Source: Oleispirillum sp963668495 (lineage in GTDB: Bacteria > Pseudomonadota > Alphaproteobacteria > Rhodospirillales > Rhodospirillaceae). Taken from it: 64,000 bases of DNA. The notes under the pieces are model-generated. The model did no database searches, had not been told where the DNA came from, and worked only from the letters and a program-made list of their open reading frames with translations. Position numbers and translations under genes: made by a program. Location of the stretch: positions 2,604,001 to 2,668,000 of the forward strand of contig OY764545.1 of NCBI GenBank assembly GCA_963668495.1, given 5' to 3'. The first letter of the stretch is position 1. Each line of letters begins with the position of its first letter. This document shows, piece after piece, positions 28,081 to 37,693 of this stretch.

Positions 28081-29496
28081 TTATGCTCCTACCGCGCGGG
28101 CGTTCTTAAGAATATAGTCCTGCACGGCTTGTAATTCATTAGGGAGAATCTGCAAACGTTCAGGCCGCTGCAACAAATCCGCCATGTGCGGCGGCAACTG
28201 CGGCACCACGCCACAGGCATCCTGCACCGCTTGCCCGAACTTGGCCGGATGCGCAGTCGCAAGGGCAATCATCGGCACCCCGGCTTGGCGTGCGCAAACT
28301 TTGGCAGCCTCAACCCCGATTGCAGAATGCGGGTCCAGAACTTCTCCTGTTGCGTCGAACTGCGCCTTAATCACTGCCTTGGTTTCTGCATCGTCCAAGC
28401 GATGGGCTGCAAACGTTGCCTTGGCCTTGCTTAGGACATCTGCCGGGACTTCAAAGCGACCAGACTGACGGAAGTTATTCATCATCAGACGGACAGCAGC
28501 ACCGTCGCGCCCCATCATGTCAAACAGCAGCCGTTCAAAGTTGCTGGAAATCTGAATATCCATGGACGGGCTGATGGACGGCACCACCCCTTCCATTTCC
28601 ATGGCCCCGGAGGCAAAAAACCGGGTCAGGATATCATTACGGTTGGAACCAACAATCAGTTGAGCAATCGGCAAGCCCATAGCCTTGGCAATGTACCCGG
28701 CAAAGATATTGCCAAAGTTTCCGGTCGGGACAGAGAAACTGATGGCACGTTCCGGCGCGCCAAGGCGCAAACCGCCCCAGATGTAATAAACCACCTGAGC
28801 CATTACCCGCGCCCAGTTGATGGAATTCACGGCTCCCAAAGACACCGTATCCCGGAACTTGGCATCAGCAAACATGCCCTTGACCATGTCTTGGCAGTCA
28901 TCAAACGTACCATCAATGGCGATGTTGAATACGTTCGACGCATCAACCGTTGTCATTTGGCACCGCTGAACATCCGACACCCGCCCATGTGGATGAAGGA
29001 TAAACACATCCACCGCATCTCGGTCACGGCAAGCTTCAATTGCAGCCGAGCCGGTATCACCGGAAGTCGCCCCGACGATGGTGACACGTTGGTTGCGTCG
29101 GGACAAAATTTTGTCAAACAAACGCCCCAGAACCTGCATTGCCATGTCTTTGAATGCCAAGGTCGGGCCGTGAAACAGCTCCATCACCCACAGATCGGTA
29201 TCAAATTGCTTGATCGGGGCAACAGCCTGATGGGAAAAACTGCCATAAGCTTCGCGAGTAATGTCCGCCACTTCCTCATCAGACAACGTCCCGGCAACAA
29301 ACAGCTTGATGACCTCGGTCGCCAAATCAACATACGACAATGTGCGCCACTGTTTCCATGTGGCTTCATCAATCTGCGGCACGGTTTCCGGGACATACAG
29401 GCCACCATCAGGGGCCAACCCGGTCAGAAGAACATCATCGAAGGAAAGTGCCGGAGCCTCGCCCCGCGTACTGATATAGCGCACGCTGTCATCCAC
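28081..29496 (-). CDS. thrC: Threonine synthase
   Basis: A 471-residue PLP enzyme that converts O-phosphohomoserine to threonine. The start is MDDSVRYISTRGEAP, with the N-terminal domain seen in proteobacterial forms. The PLP lysine is Lys116 in HGPTLAFKDMAMQ, the phosphate-binding loop is GATSGDTGSAA near 150, and SVPTGNFGNIFAGYIA follows near 255. It is upstream of the M16 peptidase in the same transcription unit, a frequent neighbourhood in alphaproteobacteria. Confidence 0.95.
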   Translation of the reverse strand: MDDSVRYISTRGEAPALSFDDVLLTGLAPDGGLYVPETVPQIDEATWKQWRTLSYVDLATEVIKLFVAGTLSDEEVADITREAYGSFSHQAVAPIKQFDTDLWVMELFHGPTLAFKDMAMQVLGRLFDKILSRRNQRVTIVGATSGDTGSAAIEACRDRDAVDVFILHPHGRVSDVQRCQMTTVDASNVFNIAIDGTFDDCQDMVKGMFADAKFRDTVSLGAVNSINWARVMAQVVYYIWGGLRLGAPERAISFSVPTGNFGNIFAGYIAKAMGLPIAQLIVGSNRNDILTRFFASGAMEMEGVVPSISPSMDIQISSNFERLLFDMMGRDGAAVRLMMNNFRQSGRFEVPADVLSKAKATFAAHRLDDAETKAVIKAQFDATGEVLDPHSAIGVEAAKVCARQAGVPMIALATAHPAKFGQAVQDACGVVPQLPPHMADLLQRPERLQILPNELQAVQDYILKNARAVGA

Positions 29497-29593
29497 CTGT
29501 GTCAGAAGAAGTCAAAATCAATTACGCGCACCGCATGTGCACGACAGTCCCGTATACCCGCCATCGCCCGGTGGAGCAAGCGTTTCCAAATAT

Positions 29594-29622
29594 AAAGCGC
29601 ACACCTGAACGGTATGCGCTTT
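29594..29622 (-). terminator. Possible terminator of glnE-bcp
   Basis: An 8-bp perfect stem (29594-29601 with 29615-29622) with a 13-base loop lies 31 bases past the bcp stop. On the minus strand the stem is followed by an AT-rich stretch with broken T runs, so it is a moderate candidate. Confidence 0.5.
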
Positions 29623-29652
29623 CCAAATTATTCTGACAGAAAAGAAGCCAGA

Positions 29653-30114
29653 TCAAAGCTCTTTTAGGGCCGCCAGTACCTCATCCACGTGCCCCGGAAC
29701 TTTCACCTTGCGCCAAGCCTTACGAACCACTCCATCCGCATCAATCAGAAATGTGCTGCGGTCAATCCCCATGTATTTTTTGCCATACATGCTTTTTTCA
29801 ACCCAGACACCCATGGCTTCACATAACGCGCCATCCACATCGGATAAAAGTGGGAAATTCAGTTCAAATTTATCTCTGAATTTCACATGCGAGGCTTCGC
29901 CATCCTTGGATACGCCAAACACCTGACACTGCAACCCGGAAAAGTCGGGCAAAGCATCACGAAAGCCACATGCTTCCTTGGTACACCCCGGCGTATTATC
30001 TTTTGGATAGAAAAACAGGACCAACGGCGCGCCGCGCAAGGCCGTCAAGGACACTGGCTGCCCCTTATCATCCGGTAGGGTCAGGTCTGGCAAAGTCGCA
30101 CCGACGTCAATCAT
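29653..30114 (-). CDS. bcp: Thioredoxin-dependent thiol peroxidase (Bcp/PrxQ)
   Basis: A 153-residue atypical 2-Cys peroxiredoxin that reduces hydroperoxides using thioredoxin. The active site YPKDNTPGCTKEACGFRD carries the peroxidatic Cys44 and the resolving Cys49 five residues later, the BCP/PrxQ arrangement. DRSTFLIDADGVVRKAWRKVKV near the C-terminus is also typical. The start overlaps the glnE stop by four bases (30111-30114), so the two are translationally coupled. Confidence 0.95.
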   Translation of the reverse strand: MIDVGATLPDLTLPDDKGQPVSLTALRGAPLVLFFYPKDNTPGCTKEACGFRDALPDFSGLQCQVFGVSKDGEASHVKFRDKFELNFPLLSDVDGALCEAMGVWVEKSMYGKKYMGIDRSTFLIDADGVVRKAWRKVKVPGHVDEVLAALKEL

Positions 30115-33095
30115 GATTCACTCTCCGCTTGTTGTTGCTCAATGGCGTTCCGTGCCGCCTGCGCGCGACCTTCAATCAAACGGTCAAAGACCGCATGGGC
30201 CGCACCGGCGACTGTATCCATGTGCGCCTTAAGGCTTTCAAAATCAACCATACCCACCACACGGCAGAGCTTCTCTTGCACCGTTTTGGGCAATGTTCCC
30301 TCTGCCGCACCTTCCGTCATTGTCAAACGCAACAGCATTTGGACAGAGCGCATCAACACCCGCGCATTTTGAACCGCTTCAACATCCGCATCGGTCAATA
30401 TCCCGCATTGCCCGGCAAATGTCACCGCATCGCCGTGGGCTTCATCCAGAATTTCCGGGTGACGGTCCGCAAAACAAAGTTTCAGATATTGTTCAATAAA
30501 ATCCAGATCAATCAAGCCACCGGGGCGATGTTTTACCTCCCACGGGGATTGTCCGGCGTGGCTTTTGCGAATACGCGCCCGCATGTCCGAAACATCCATG
30601 GCGATTTTGCCGCTGTCTCGCGGCATTGACAGCACGTCTTGCACCACTGACTGCACGCGCTGCGCCAATTGGGCATCCCCTGCCACAACCCGCGCCCGTG
30701 TCAGGGCTTGGTGTTCCCAAGTCCATGCCTCGCCCTTTTGATACTTCTCAAAGGATTCAAAACTCACCGCCAATGGTCCCGCGTTACCACTGGGGCGTAA
30801 CCGCATATCCACTTCGTAGAGCGTTCCTTCGGCCGTGGGTGCCGTCAAAGCATTCATAATTCGCTGCACCAACCGGGCATAGTACGTGGTCGTGCCCAAA
30901 GGCCGCCGACCATCAGACTCCGCATCAAACGGCGCATCATAAATCAGAATCAAATCAAGATCGGAAGTCGGCGTCATATCGGCAGAGCCCAGACGCCCCA
31001 ATGCCAGCACGACCAGCTTACCATCAGGAAGGTTGCCATGGGTTTCCGCATATTCTGCCGTGACTTCCGGCAACAAAGCCTGCAACACAGCTTCTGCCAG
31101 AATGGCAAAACTTTGCCCGGCTTCCTTGGCATCCATCAACCCACGCAGGGTCTGCACACCGATTTGGAAAATCCGATCTTTGACAAATCTGCGGGCAATA
31201 TTCAGGCTATCTTCGAACCCAACGGACTGTTCAAACCGCAGAGCCAATTCCACCACCAACTCGGAAATCGGCGGCAAAGGTTGGAAAAATTCAGGTGACA
31301 GCAAATTGTCCAACAGGGACGGATTCTGGCTTAGAGTTTGTGCCAGCTTTGGTGAATCTCCCAACAGTTCCATCAACTCACCCATAACTTTGGGATGGGC
31401 CTGAAACATAGCAAATAACTGTATCCCGGCAGGAAGCCGAGACAGAAAACCGTCAAATTGCTTAAACGCTTCATCCGGGTTGGCGGAACGTCCTAAGGAT
31501 TTCAGCATCATCGGCACCAATTCGGTCAGCAATTGCCGTGCCCGGTCGGACCGGGTTGCCCGATACCGCCCGACATGCCAGCCCCGAACGGTTTGGCAAA
31601 TAAACCCCGGCTGTTGAAAACCAAGCCCCTGTAGGGTTTCCAGAGTATCCGGGTCATCCTCGGTTCCCGTGAACACAAGATTGCCGTCTTCCGTGCCAAG
31701 AACTGCTCCCTCCGGGAATAGAGCCGTATAATGCCCTTCAACCCGGCGCAGGTGCTGTAAAAGGTCTTCTGAAAACTCTTCTTCGTCTTCGTAGCCAAGA
31801 AAAACCGCCAGATGCCGCAGTTTATCCGAATCCGTCGGCAAGGTTTGCGTTTGCGCGTCATCAATCATCTGTAAACGGTGCTCAACATGGCGCAGATAGA
31901 CATAGGAATCATGCATATCTTTACGCACGCTCTCCGTGATGAAACCGCCTCGGCACAAAATATCCAAAATTTTGAGTGTCTGATTATTGCGCAGCAACGG
32001 CTCACGCCCGCCCCAGATCAATTGCTGGGTTTGGGCAAAAAACTCGATTTCCCGAATGCCTCCGCGCCCCAGTTTGACGTTGTGCCCCGGCACATTCATG
32101 GTTTTGCCGCCGCGCACGGAATTGATTTGACGCTTAATCGAGTGAATATCCTGAATGGCATTGTAATCCAATGACTTACGCCAAACAAATGGACGAAGCA
32201 TTTTCAGGAATTCATTCCCGGCATCAATGTCCCCGGCAATGGGACGTGCCTTAATCATGGCGGCCCGTTCCCAGTTCTGACCATAGCTTTCATAATAACT
32301 TTCCGCAGCAAGAACCGACATCGCCACAGGCGTGGAACCGGGATCAGGTCGTAACCGCAGATCCGTACGGAAGACATAGCCATCGGCAGTTCGCGTATCA
32401 AAAATATTGACCAGATCACGGGTGGCCTGAATGAATACCTTTCGTGGATCGTCTATGCCAATTGCCTGTGCCTTATCTGGGTCATACAGGGCAATCAAAT
32501 CCACATCCGATGAATAGTTCAGTTCTTGCGCACCCAATTTCCCCATGGCCAAAATGAAATAGCCGCATTTTTCCTCGGGATTGGAATGATCCTGTGTGCA
32601 ATGGGGACGAATCAAATGCCGTACAGCCAACTGAGCCGCAGTTTCCGCCGTAATACTGATCATATGAACAATGGTTTCCAGCGGCTGATCTTGTGCAATG
32701 TCTGCCATGGCAATAATCAAAGCGGCACGGCGCTTGAACACCCGTAATTCCCGCATAATCCGATTGCGGTCAGTTTCGTCATAGCAGGCAGCATGCACAT
32801 CTTCACAGGCTTGGCTGAACGCCACAGTCGGGCCATGTTGCAAAACATAACAGACGGTGTCCGGTTCCTTGTGCGCGGCATGTGATAAAAATGGGCTGCC
32901 ACCAAAAATCGCCGCCAACAAACGGCGGACGACTGGCGTATCCGTGGCAGCAGACATACAATGCGCCAAGGCCAAATCGGTCTCGGCGCGGTCTGCCGCG
33001 ACCTCCTGCCATCGCTCAAACCCGATTGCAGAAATATGGGGACATGCACTTTCCGGGATGACGTGAGCCTGAGAAGGAAATACAAAAGACGGCAT
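30111..33095 (-). CDS. glnE: Bifunctional glutamine synthetase adenylyltransferase/deadenylase
   Basis: A 994-residue enzyme that adenylylates glutamine synthetase (inactive) and removes AMP (active) in response to PII and glutamine. Two nucleotidyltransferase domains are visible: the N-terminal deadenylase with LGAQELNYSSDVDLIALYD near residue 195, and the C-terminal adenylyltransferase with LGRLGSADMTPTSDLDLILIYD (core TSDLDLILIYD) near 705. Each is followed by a helical GlnD-PII-uridylase-like domain. Full length. It overlaps bcp by 4 bases downstream and is divergent from the AsmA-like gene with 111 bases between. Confidence 0.95.
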   Translation of the reverse strand: MPSFVFPSQAHVIPESACPHISAIGFERWQEVAADRAETDLALAHCMSAATDTPVVRRLLAAIFGGSPFLSHAAHKEPDTVCYVLQHGPTVAFSQACEDVHAACYDETDRNRIMRELRVFKRRAALIIAMADIAQDQPLETIVHMISITAETAAQLAVRHLIRPHCTQDHSNPEEKCGYFILAMGKLGAQELNYSSDVDLIALYDPDKAQAIGIDDPRKVFIQATRDLVNIFDTRTADGYVFRTDLRLRPDPGSTPVAMSVLAAESYYESYGQNWERAAMIKARPIAGDIDAGNEFLKMLRPFVWRKSLDYNAIQDIHSIKRQINSVRGGKTMNVPGHNVKLGRGGIREIEFFAQTQQLIWGGREPLLRNNQTLKILDILCRGGFITESVRKDMHDSYVYLRHVEHRLQMIDDAQTQTLPTDSDKLRHLAVFLGYEDEEEFSEDLLQHLRRVEGHYTALFPEGAVLGTEDGNLVFTGTEDDPDTLETLQGLGFQQPGFICQTVRGWHVGRYRATRSDRARQLLTELVPMMLKSLGRSANPDEAFKQFDGFLSRLPAGIQLFAMFQAHPKVMGELMELLGDSPKLAQTLSQNPSLLDNLLSPEFFQPLPPISELVVELALRFEQSVGFEDSLNIARRFVKDRIFQIGVQTLRGLMDAKEAGQSFAILAEAVLQALLPEVTAEYAETHGNLPDGKLVVLALGRLGSADMTPTSDLDLILIYDAPFDAESDGRRPLGTTTYYARLVQRIMNALTAPTAEGTLYEVDMRLRPSGNAGPLAVSFESFEKYQKGEAWTWEHQALTRARVVAGDAQLAQRVQSVVQDVLSMPRDSGKIAMDVSDMRARIRKSHAGQSPWEVKHRPGGLIDLDFIEQYLKLCFADRHPEILDEAHGDAVTFAGQCGILTDADVEAVQNARVLMRSVQMLLRLTMTEGAAEGTLPKTVQEKLCRVVGMVDFESLKAHMDTVAGAAHAVFDRLIEGRAQAARNAIEQQQAESES

Positions 33096-33206
33096 AAGGC
33101 TTTCCCCAACCTATTCCAAACATTACATTGGCAAAGAGTTCTATAAGATAACGAGGCAGTCATTCATTCGCGGATCATAACATACGCCGTTCGTTCGGTC
33201 ATCGGG

Positions 33207-36200
33207 GTGACAGCAGCAGTGCTGACTTTTTCCCTTGTCCTATTTGGACTTGTGGTCTGGCAAGCACGAAGCGGGCCGCTGGATATTTCCAGCATTTTGC
33301 CATACCTGCAATCAACGGTCGCCGCGGAAACCGGGGCTGACGTGTCGGCGGGACGCGCAACACTCGCATGGGATGATGAACGCAACCGCCTTGCCATTCG
33401 TTTGTATGACCTTGACCTCAGGGTACAAGGGGCGACCACGTCTCGCCTGAAAACGGTGGATGTGGCCTATCGTCTGCCTGCTTTGCTGCGCGGCAATATT
33501 CTTCCCACCGCCATTGTTCTGCACAAACCTCACTTCGTCCTGACCCGCGATAAAGACGGCGCCATAACCCTGCAACTGGGGCAGCCCGGAACAGACGCTG
33601 TAGCGGAAACAGGCCCAAGCACACCCGATGTAGCCAAAGCATCGGAATTTGACCTAAAAGCCCTTCTAGCCCCATTACTGGCGGAAGATGAAGACCGTTT
33701 TGACACGATTGAAATCGTCGACGCGGAAGCCACCATTGTCGACATCCCCAATGCCCATCATTTCCGTGTCCCTCAACTTAGCGCAGATTTAACCCGCACC
33801 GCCGATGGCCTTAAAATCGGCACCGACTTTTCCACGCTGATTTCCGGGGCTACATCCCACTATACGGCCCAGTTAAATTACGATCTGGAACCGGCCCGTT
33901 TGCGCGCCTCCATCGCCTTTCAGGATTTGGTTCCTAATCTGCTGGCGCAGGAATTTGCCTCATTGCAGCAAGTAGAAGGTGTCATCCTGCCATTGTCCGG
34001 CAAAATTACTGCCAGCCTTCCCCTACCGGATGCCACCGCCATCACCCTTGATGACTTAATTCACGCATCCATTCAGGCCGAAGTGATCGGGGACGCCGGC
34101 ATTGTTCTGCCACCGGCTCCTTATGACATTGCCTACCCCATAACGGCTTTCAGACTGAAAGCCAGTTATGACGGCATGGCCCGTCAAGCCACTGTCGATA
34201 CTTTGCATGTCGACCTGAAAGACGCGTCGATTTCAGTGTCGGCAAACAGCACATGGGCCGAGGCTCCGGGTGACGACAAAATCTCGCCATCAGACATTGA
34301 TATTAAGGTTGAGGCCAGCCTGACCGACACCAAGCTCGATAGGTTTGAAGATTACTGGCCGCCGGTTGTATCCCCGTCTGCACGCAGTTGGCTGACCGAA
34401 AACCTGAAGGATGGCACAGTCGAAGGATCCAGTTTCTTCGCCAACTTAAAAGGCAAAACCATTGCCGATTTGGACATCATTGACTTTTCGGGAACAGCAA
34501 AAGTCCGTGACGCATCCGTCCATTATTTGCGCCCTATGCCTCCGATCACCAATCTGAATGGGTCCATTGACTTTGGTTTAGACACAATCACCGTTCGCCC
34601 GACCACGGGACGCTCGGGCAAGTTGATTATACCGGATGGCGGCACCGTCACCTTTACCGGTCTATCCGGTGATATGCAGTATGCAGATATTGATGCCCAC
34701 ATCCTTGGCCCAGTGCACGATGCCTTGATCCTGCTGGACCAAGAACCACTGAATTTGATCAGCAAGATGGGAAAAATTGATCCGGCAAACATCAGCGGGG
34801 ACGGCGATACGCACCTCACCATGCATTTTCCCTTGCTGCTGGACCTGCGTCTGGTTGACATGACCGTCAACGCCAAGGCCAATGTCACAAATGCGGCGAT
34901 TAAGGATGTCATCCCCGGCCGCAGCCTTGCCAATGGCACATTAACGCTTGCCGTTGATCTGGACCAAATGGCAATTTCCGGCAAAGGTGACGTTAATGGT
35001 GTTCCCTTATCCTTGGGATGGGATGAAAAATTTTCCGGCACGGGGCCATTGACCCATTACAGCATTTCCGGGGCCATTGATGATGCGGGGCGAGAGGCTC
35101 TTGGTCTCGACTTCATTCCGTTTATTGCACCGTATATGCGTGGCACCTTAATTGCCGATGCCGGGGCCAGCGTCGATCAAAACGGTATCATGACGCTGGA
35201 CGTCAAAATGGACCTGAGTCAAACCGCCATGTCCGTTCCCGGTATGGGCTGGCGCAAATTGCAGGGTGGCGAGGCATCCGGGACTGCATCTGTTCGGTTT
35301 AATCGTGATGTGCTGATGGATATTCCTCACTTTCACGCCCGCACGGCTAACGGTTTGGATGTGACAGGTAGCGGCAAAGCCAACGCGCAGGGCGTCCTGA
35401 AGAACATCACGTTGAAAGACGTATCATTGGGCCGTTCACAGTTAAGCGGGCACGTTCAATTTCCACCATCGGGCGGCTTTGATGCGACCCTGACCGGACC
35501 TGTGCTGGACCTGAAGCCGATGATCGGGGACAGTGACTGGAAAACCCTTGTCGAAGAAGAAGCCGAACCCAGTGCCGAACCCGTCACCACAGACCCCGGC
35601 AAACTGACCATTGATGCCAAGCAAACTTGGGTATCCGATAAGGGCACTTTGTCTGACCTGAAGGCCGAACTGTATCGGGGAAAAGGTGGGAAATGGAGCG
35701 GCAAGATCAACGGCAAGCTCAAGGATGGCAAAACCCTGACGGTAGATGCGCGCCGAGTAAGCAATGCCCGTGATGTCACCCTGCGCACTGAAAACGCCGG
35801 AGCATTTCTTTCCACCTTTGACTTTACGGATACTATTCGTTCCGGCGAATTGCAAATGACCGCGACCATTCCCGATGGTGAACAACCCATTTCAGGCACT
35901 GTAAACATCAAAAACTTTAATGTGGTGGATACTCCGGTTTTGGCGCGGTTGATCTCGGTTGCGTCTCTGACCGGCATAGCGGATTTGATTAACGATACCG
36001 GGGTTTCATTTTGGTCATTGGATGCGCCATTTGCTGTGGATGATGATTTGATCTCCCTAAACGAATTTCGGGCGGCTGGCCCATCCTTCGGCATTAATGG
36101 CAGTGGTGTCGTCAATTCGGACAGTCACGCCATTGCCATGACGGGAAAGCTCATTCCCTTTAATGCCGTAAACCGCGTTATCACCGACATTCCGGTTCTG

Positions 36201-36446
36201 GGTGATTTATTCGGCGGCAAGGATGGAGGCATTCTGGCCATGAGCTATGGCATCAAGGGCACGTTGGAAAAACCGGATGTCAGCATCAATCCACTGTCTG
36301 CGCTGATACCGGGCAGCATATCCGACGCATTGGGCACCAAATCAGAACAATCACCTGCACCTGCTTCTGAAGGCAAAGCAGGATCAACAAAACAGCCAAG
36401 CAGCAAGGCTACACCTGCCCTACCTTCGCCCCAGCCTGTACAGTAG
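33207..36446 (+). CDS. AsmA/YhdP-like (DUF3971) envelope protein
   Basis: A 1079-residue protein with one N-terminal transmembrane anchor (about residues 3-19, in MTAAVLTFSLVLFGLVVWQA) and a very long beta-rich periplasmic part. It resembles DUF3971/AsmA_2 proteins such as YhdP that bridge the envelope and move phospholipids to the outer membrane. AsmA-like stretches near the C-terminus are GSGVVNSDSHAIAMTGKLIP, then NRVITDIPVLGDLFGGKDGGI and YGIKGTLEKPDVSINPLSAL (each a family signature). The tail is Ser/Pro/Lys rich. The GTG at 33207 is the first standard start; a 12-codon in-frame extension without an ATG/GTG/TTG precedes it, so a rare start cannot be excluded. Confidence 0.85.
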   Translation: MTAAVLTFSLVLFGLVVWQARSGPLDISSILPYLQSTVAAETGADVSAGRATLAWDDERNRLAIRLYDLDLRVQGATTSRLKTVDVAYRLPALLRGNILPTAIVLHKPHFVLTRDKDGAITLQLGQPGTDAVAETGPSTPDVAKASEFDLKALLAPLLAEDEDRFDTIEIVDAEATIVDIPNAHHFRVPQLSADLTRTADGLKIGTDFSTLISGATSHYTAQLNYDLEPARLRASIAFQDLVPNLLAQEFASLQQVEGVILPLSGKITASLPLPDATAITLDDLIHASIQAEVIGDAGIVLPPAPYDIAYPITAFRLKASYDGMARQATVDTLHVDLKDASISVSANSTWAEAPGDDKISPSDIDIKVEASLTDTKLDRFEDYWPPVVSPSARSWLTENLKDGTVEGSSFFANLKGKTIADLDIIDFSGTAKVRDASVHYLRPMPPITNLNGSIDFGLDTITVRPTTGRSGKLIIPDGGTVTFTGLSGDMQYADIDAHILGPVHDALILLDQEPLNLISKMGKIDPANISGDGDTHLTMHFPLLLDLRLVDMTVNAKANVTNAAIKDVIPGRSLANGTLTLAVDLDQMAISGKGDVNGVPLSLGWDEKFSGTGPLTHYSISGAIDDAGREALGLDFIPFIAPYMRGTLIADAGASVDQNGIMTLDVKMDLSQTAMSVPGMGWRKLQGGEASGTASVRFNRDVLMDIPHFHARTANGLDVTGSGKANAQGVLKNITLKDVSLGRSQLSGHVQFPPSGGFDATLTGPVLDLKPMIGDSDWKTLVEEEAEPSAEPVTTDPGKLTIDAKQTWVSDKGTLSDLKAELYRGKGGKWSGKINGKLKDGKTLTVDARRVSNARDVTLRTENAGAFLSTFDFTDTIRSGELQMTATIPDGEQPISGTVNIKNFNVVDTPVLARLISVASLTGIADLINDTGVSFWSLDAPFAVDDDLISLNEFRAAGPSFGINGSGVVNSDSHAIAMTGKLIPFNAVNRVITDIPVLGDLFGGKDGGILAMSYGIKGTLEKPDVSINPLSALIPGSISDALGTKSEQSPAPASEGKAGSTKQPSSKATPALPSPQPVQ

Positions 36447-36454
36447 TTGTTCAT

Positions 36455-36485
36455 AAAAAAAGCGGAGCTAAGCCCCGCATTTTTT
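36455..36485. terminator. Bidirectional terminator between the AsmA-like gene and prfB
   Basis: A 7-bp stem with one mismatch (36462-36468 with 36472-36478) and a 3-base loop, flanked by an A run on the left (36455-36461) and a T run on the right (36480-36485). It works in both directions for the two convergent genes. Confidence 0.8.
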
Positions 36486-36506
36486 ATCTGTTTCAGCCAG
36501 AATTAT

Positions 36507-37617
<1,111 letters not shown>

Positions 37618-37693
37618 GTGCGACGTATCCTCAAAGTATCTTATCGTTTCAGGGGGGACGTATCCCCCATTTGATCATCCGTGGAGGCGGACT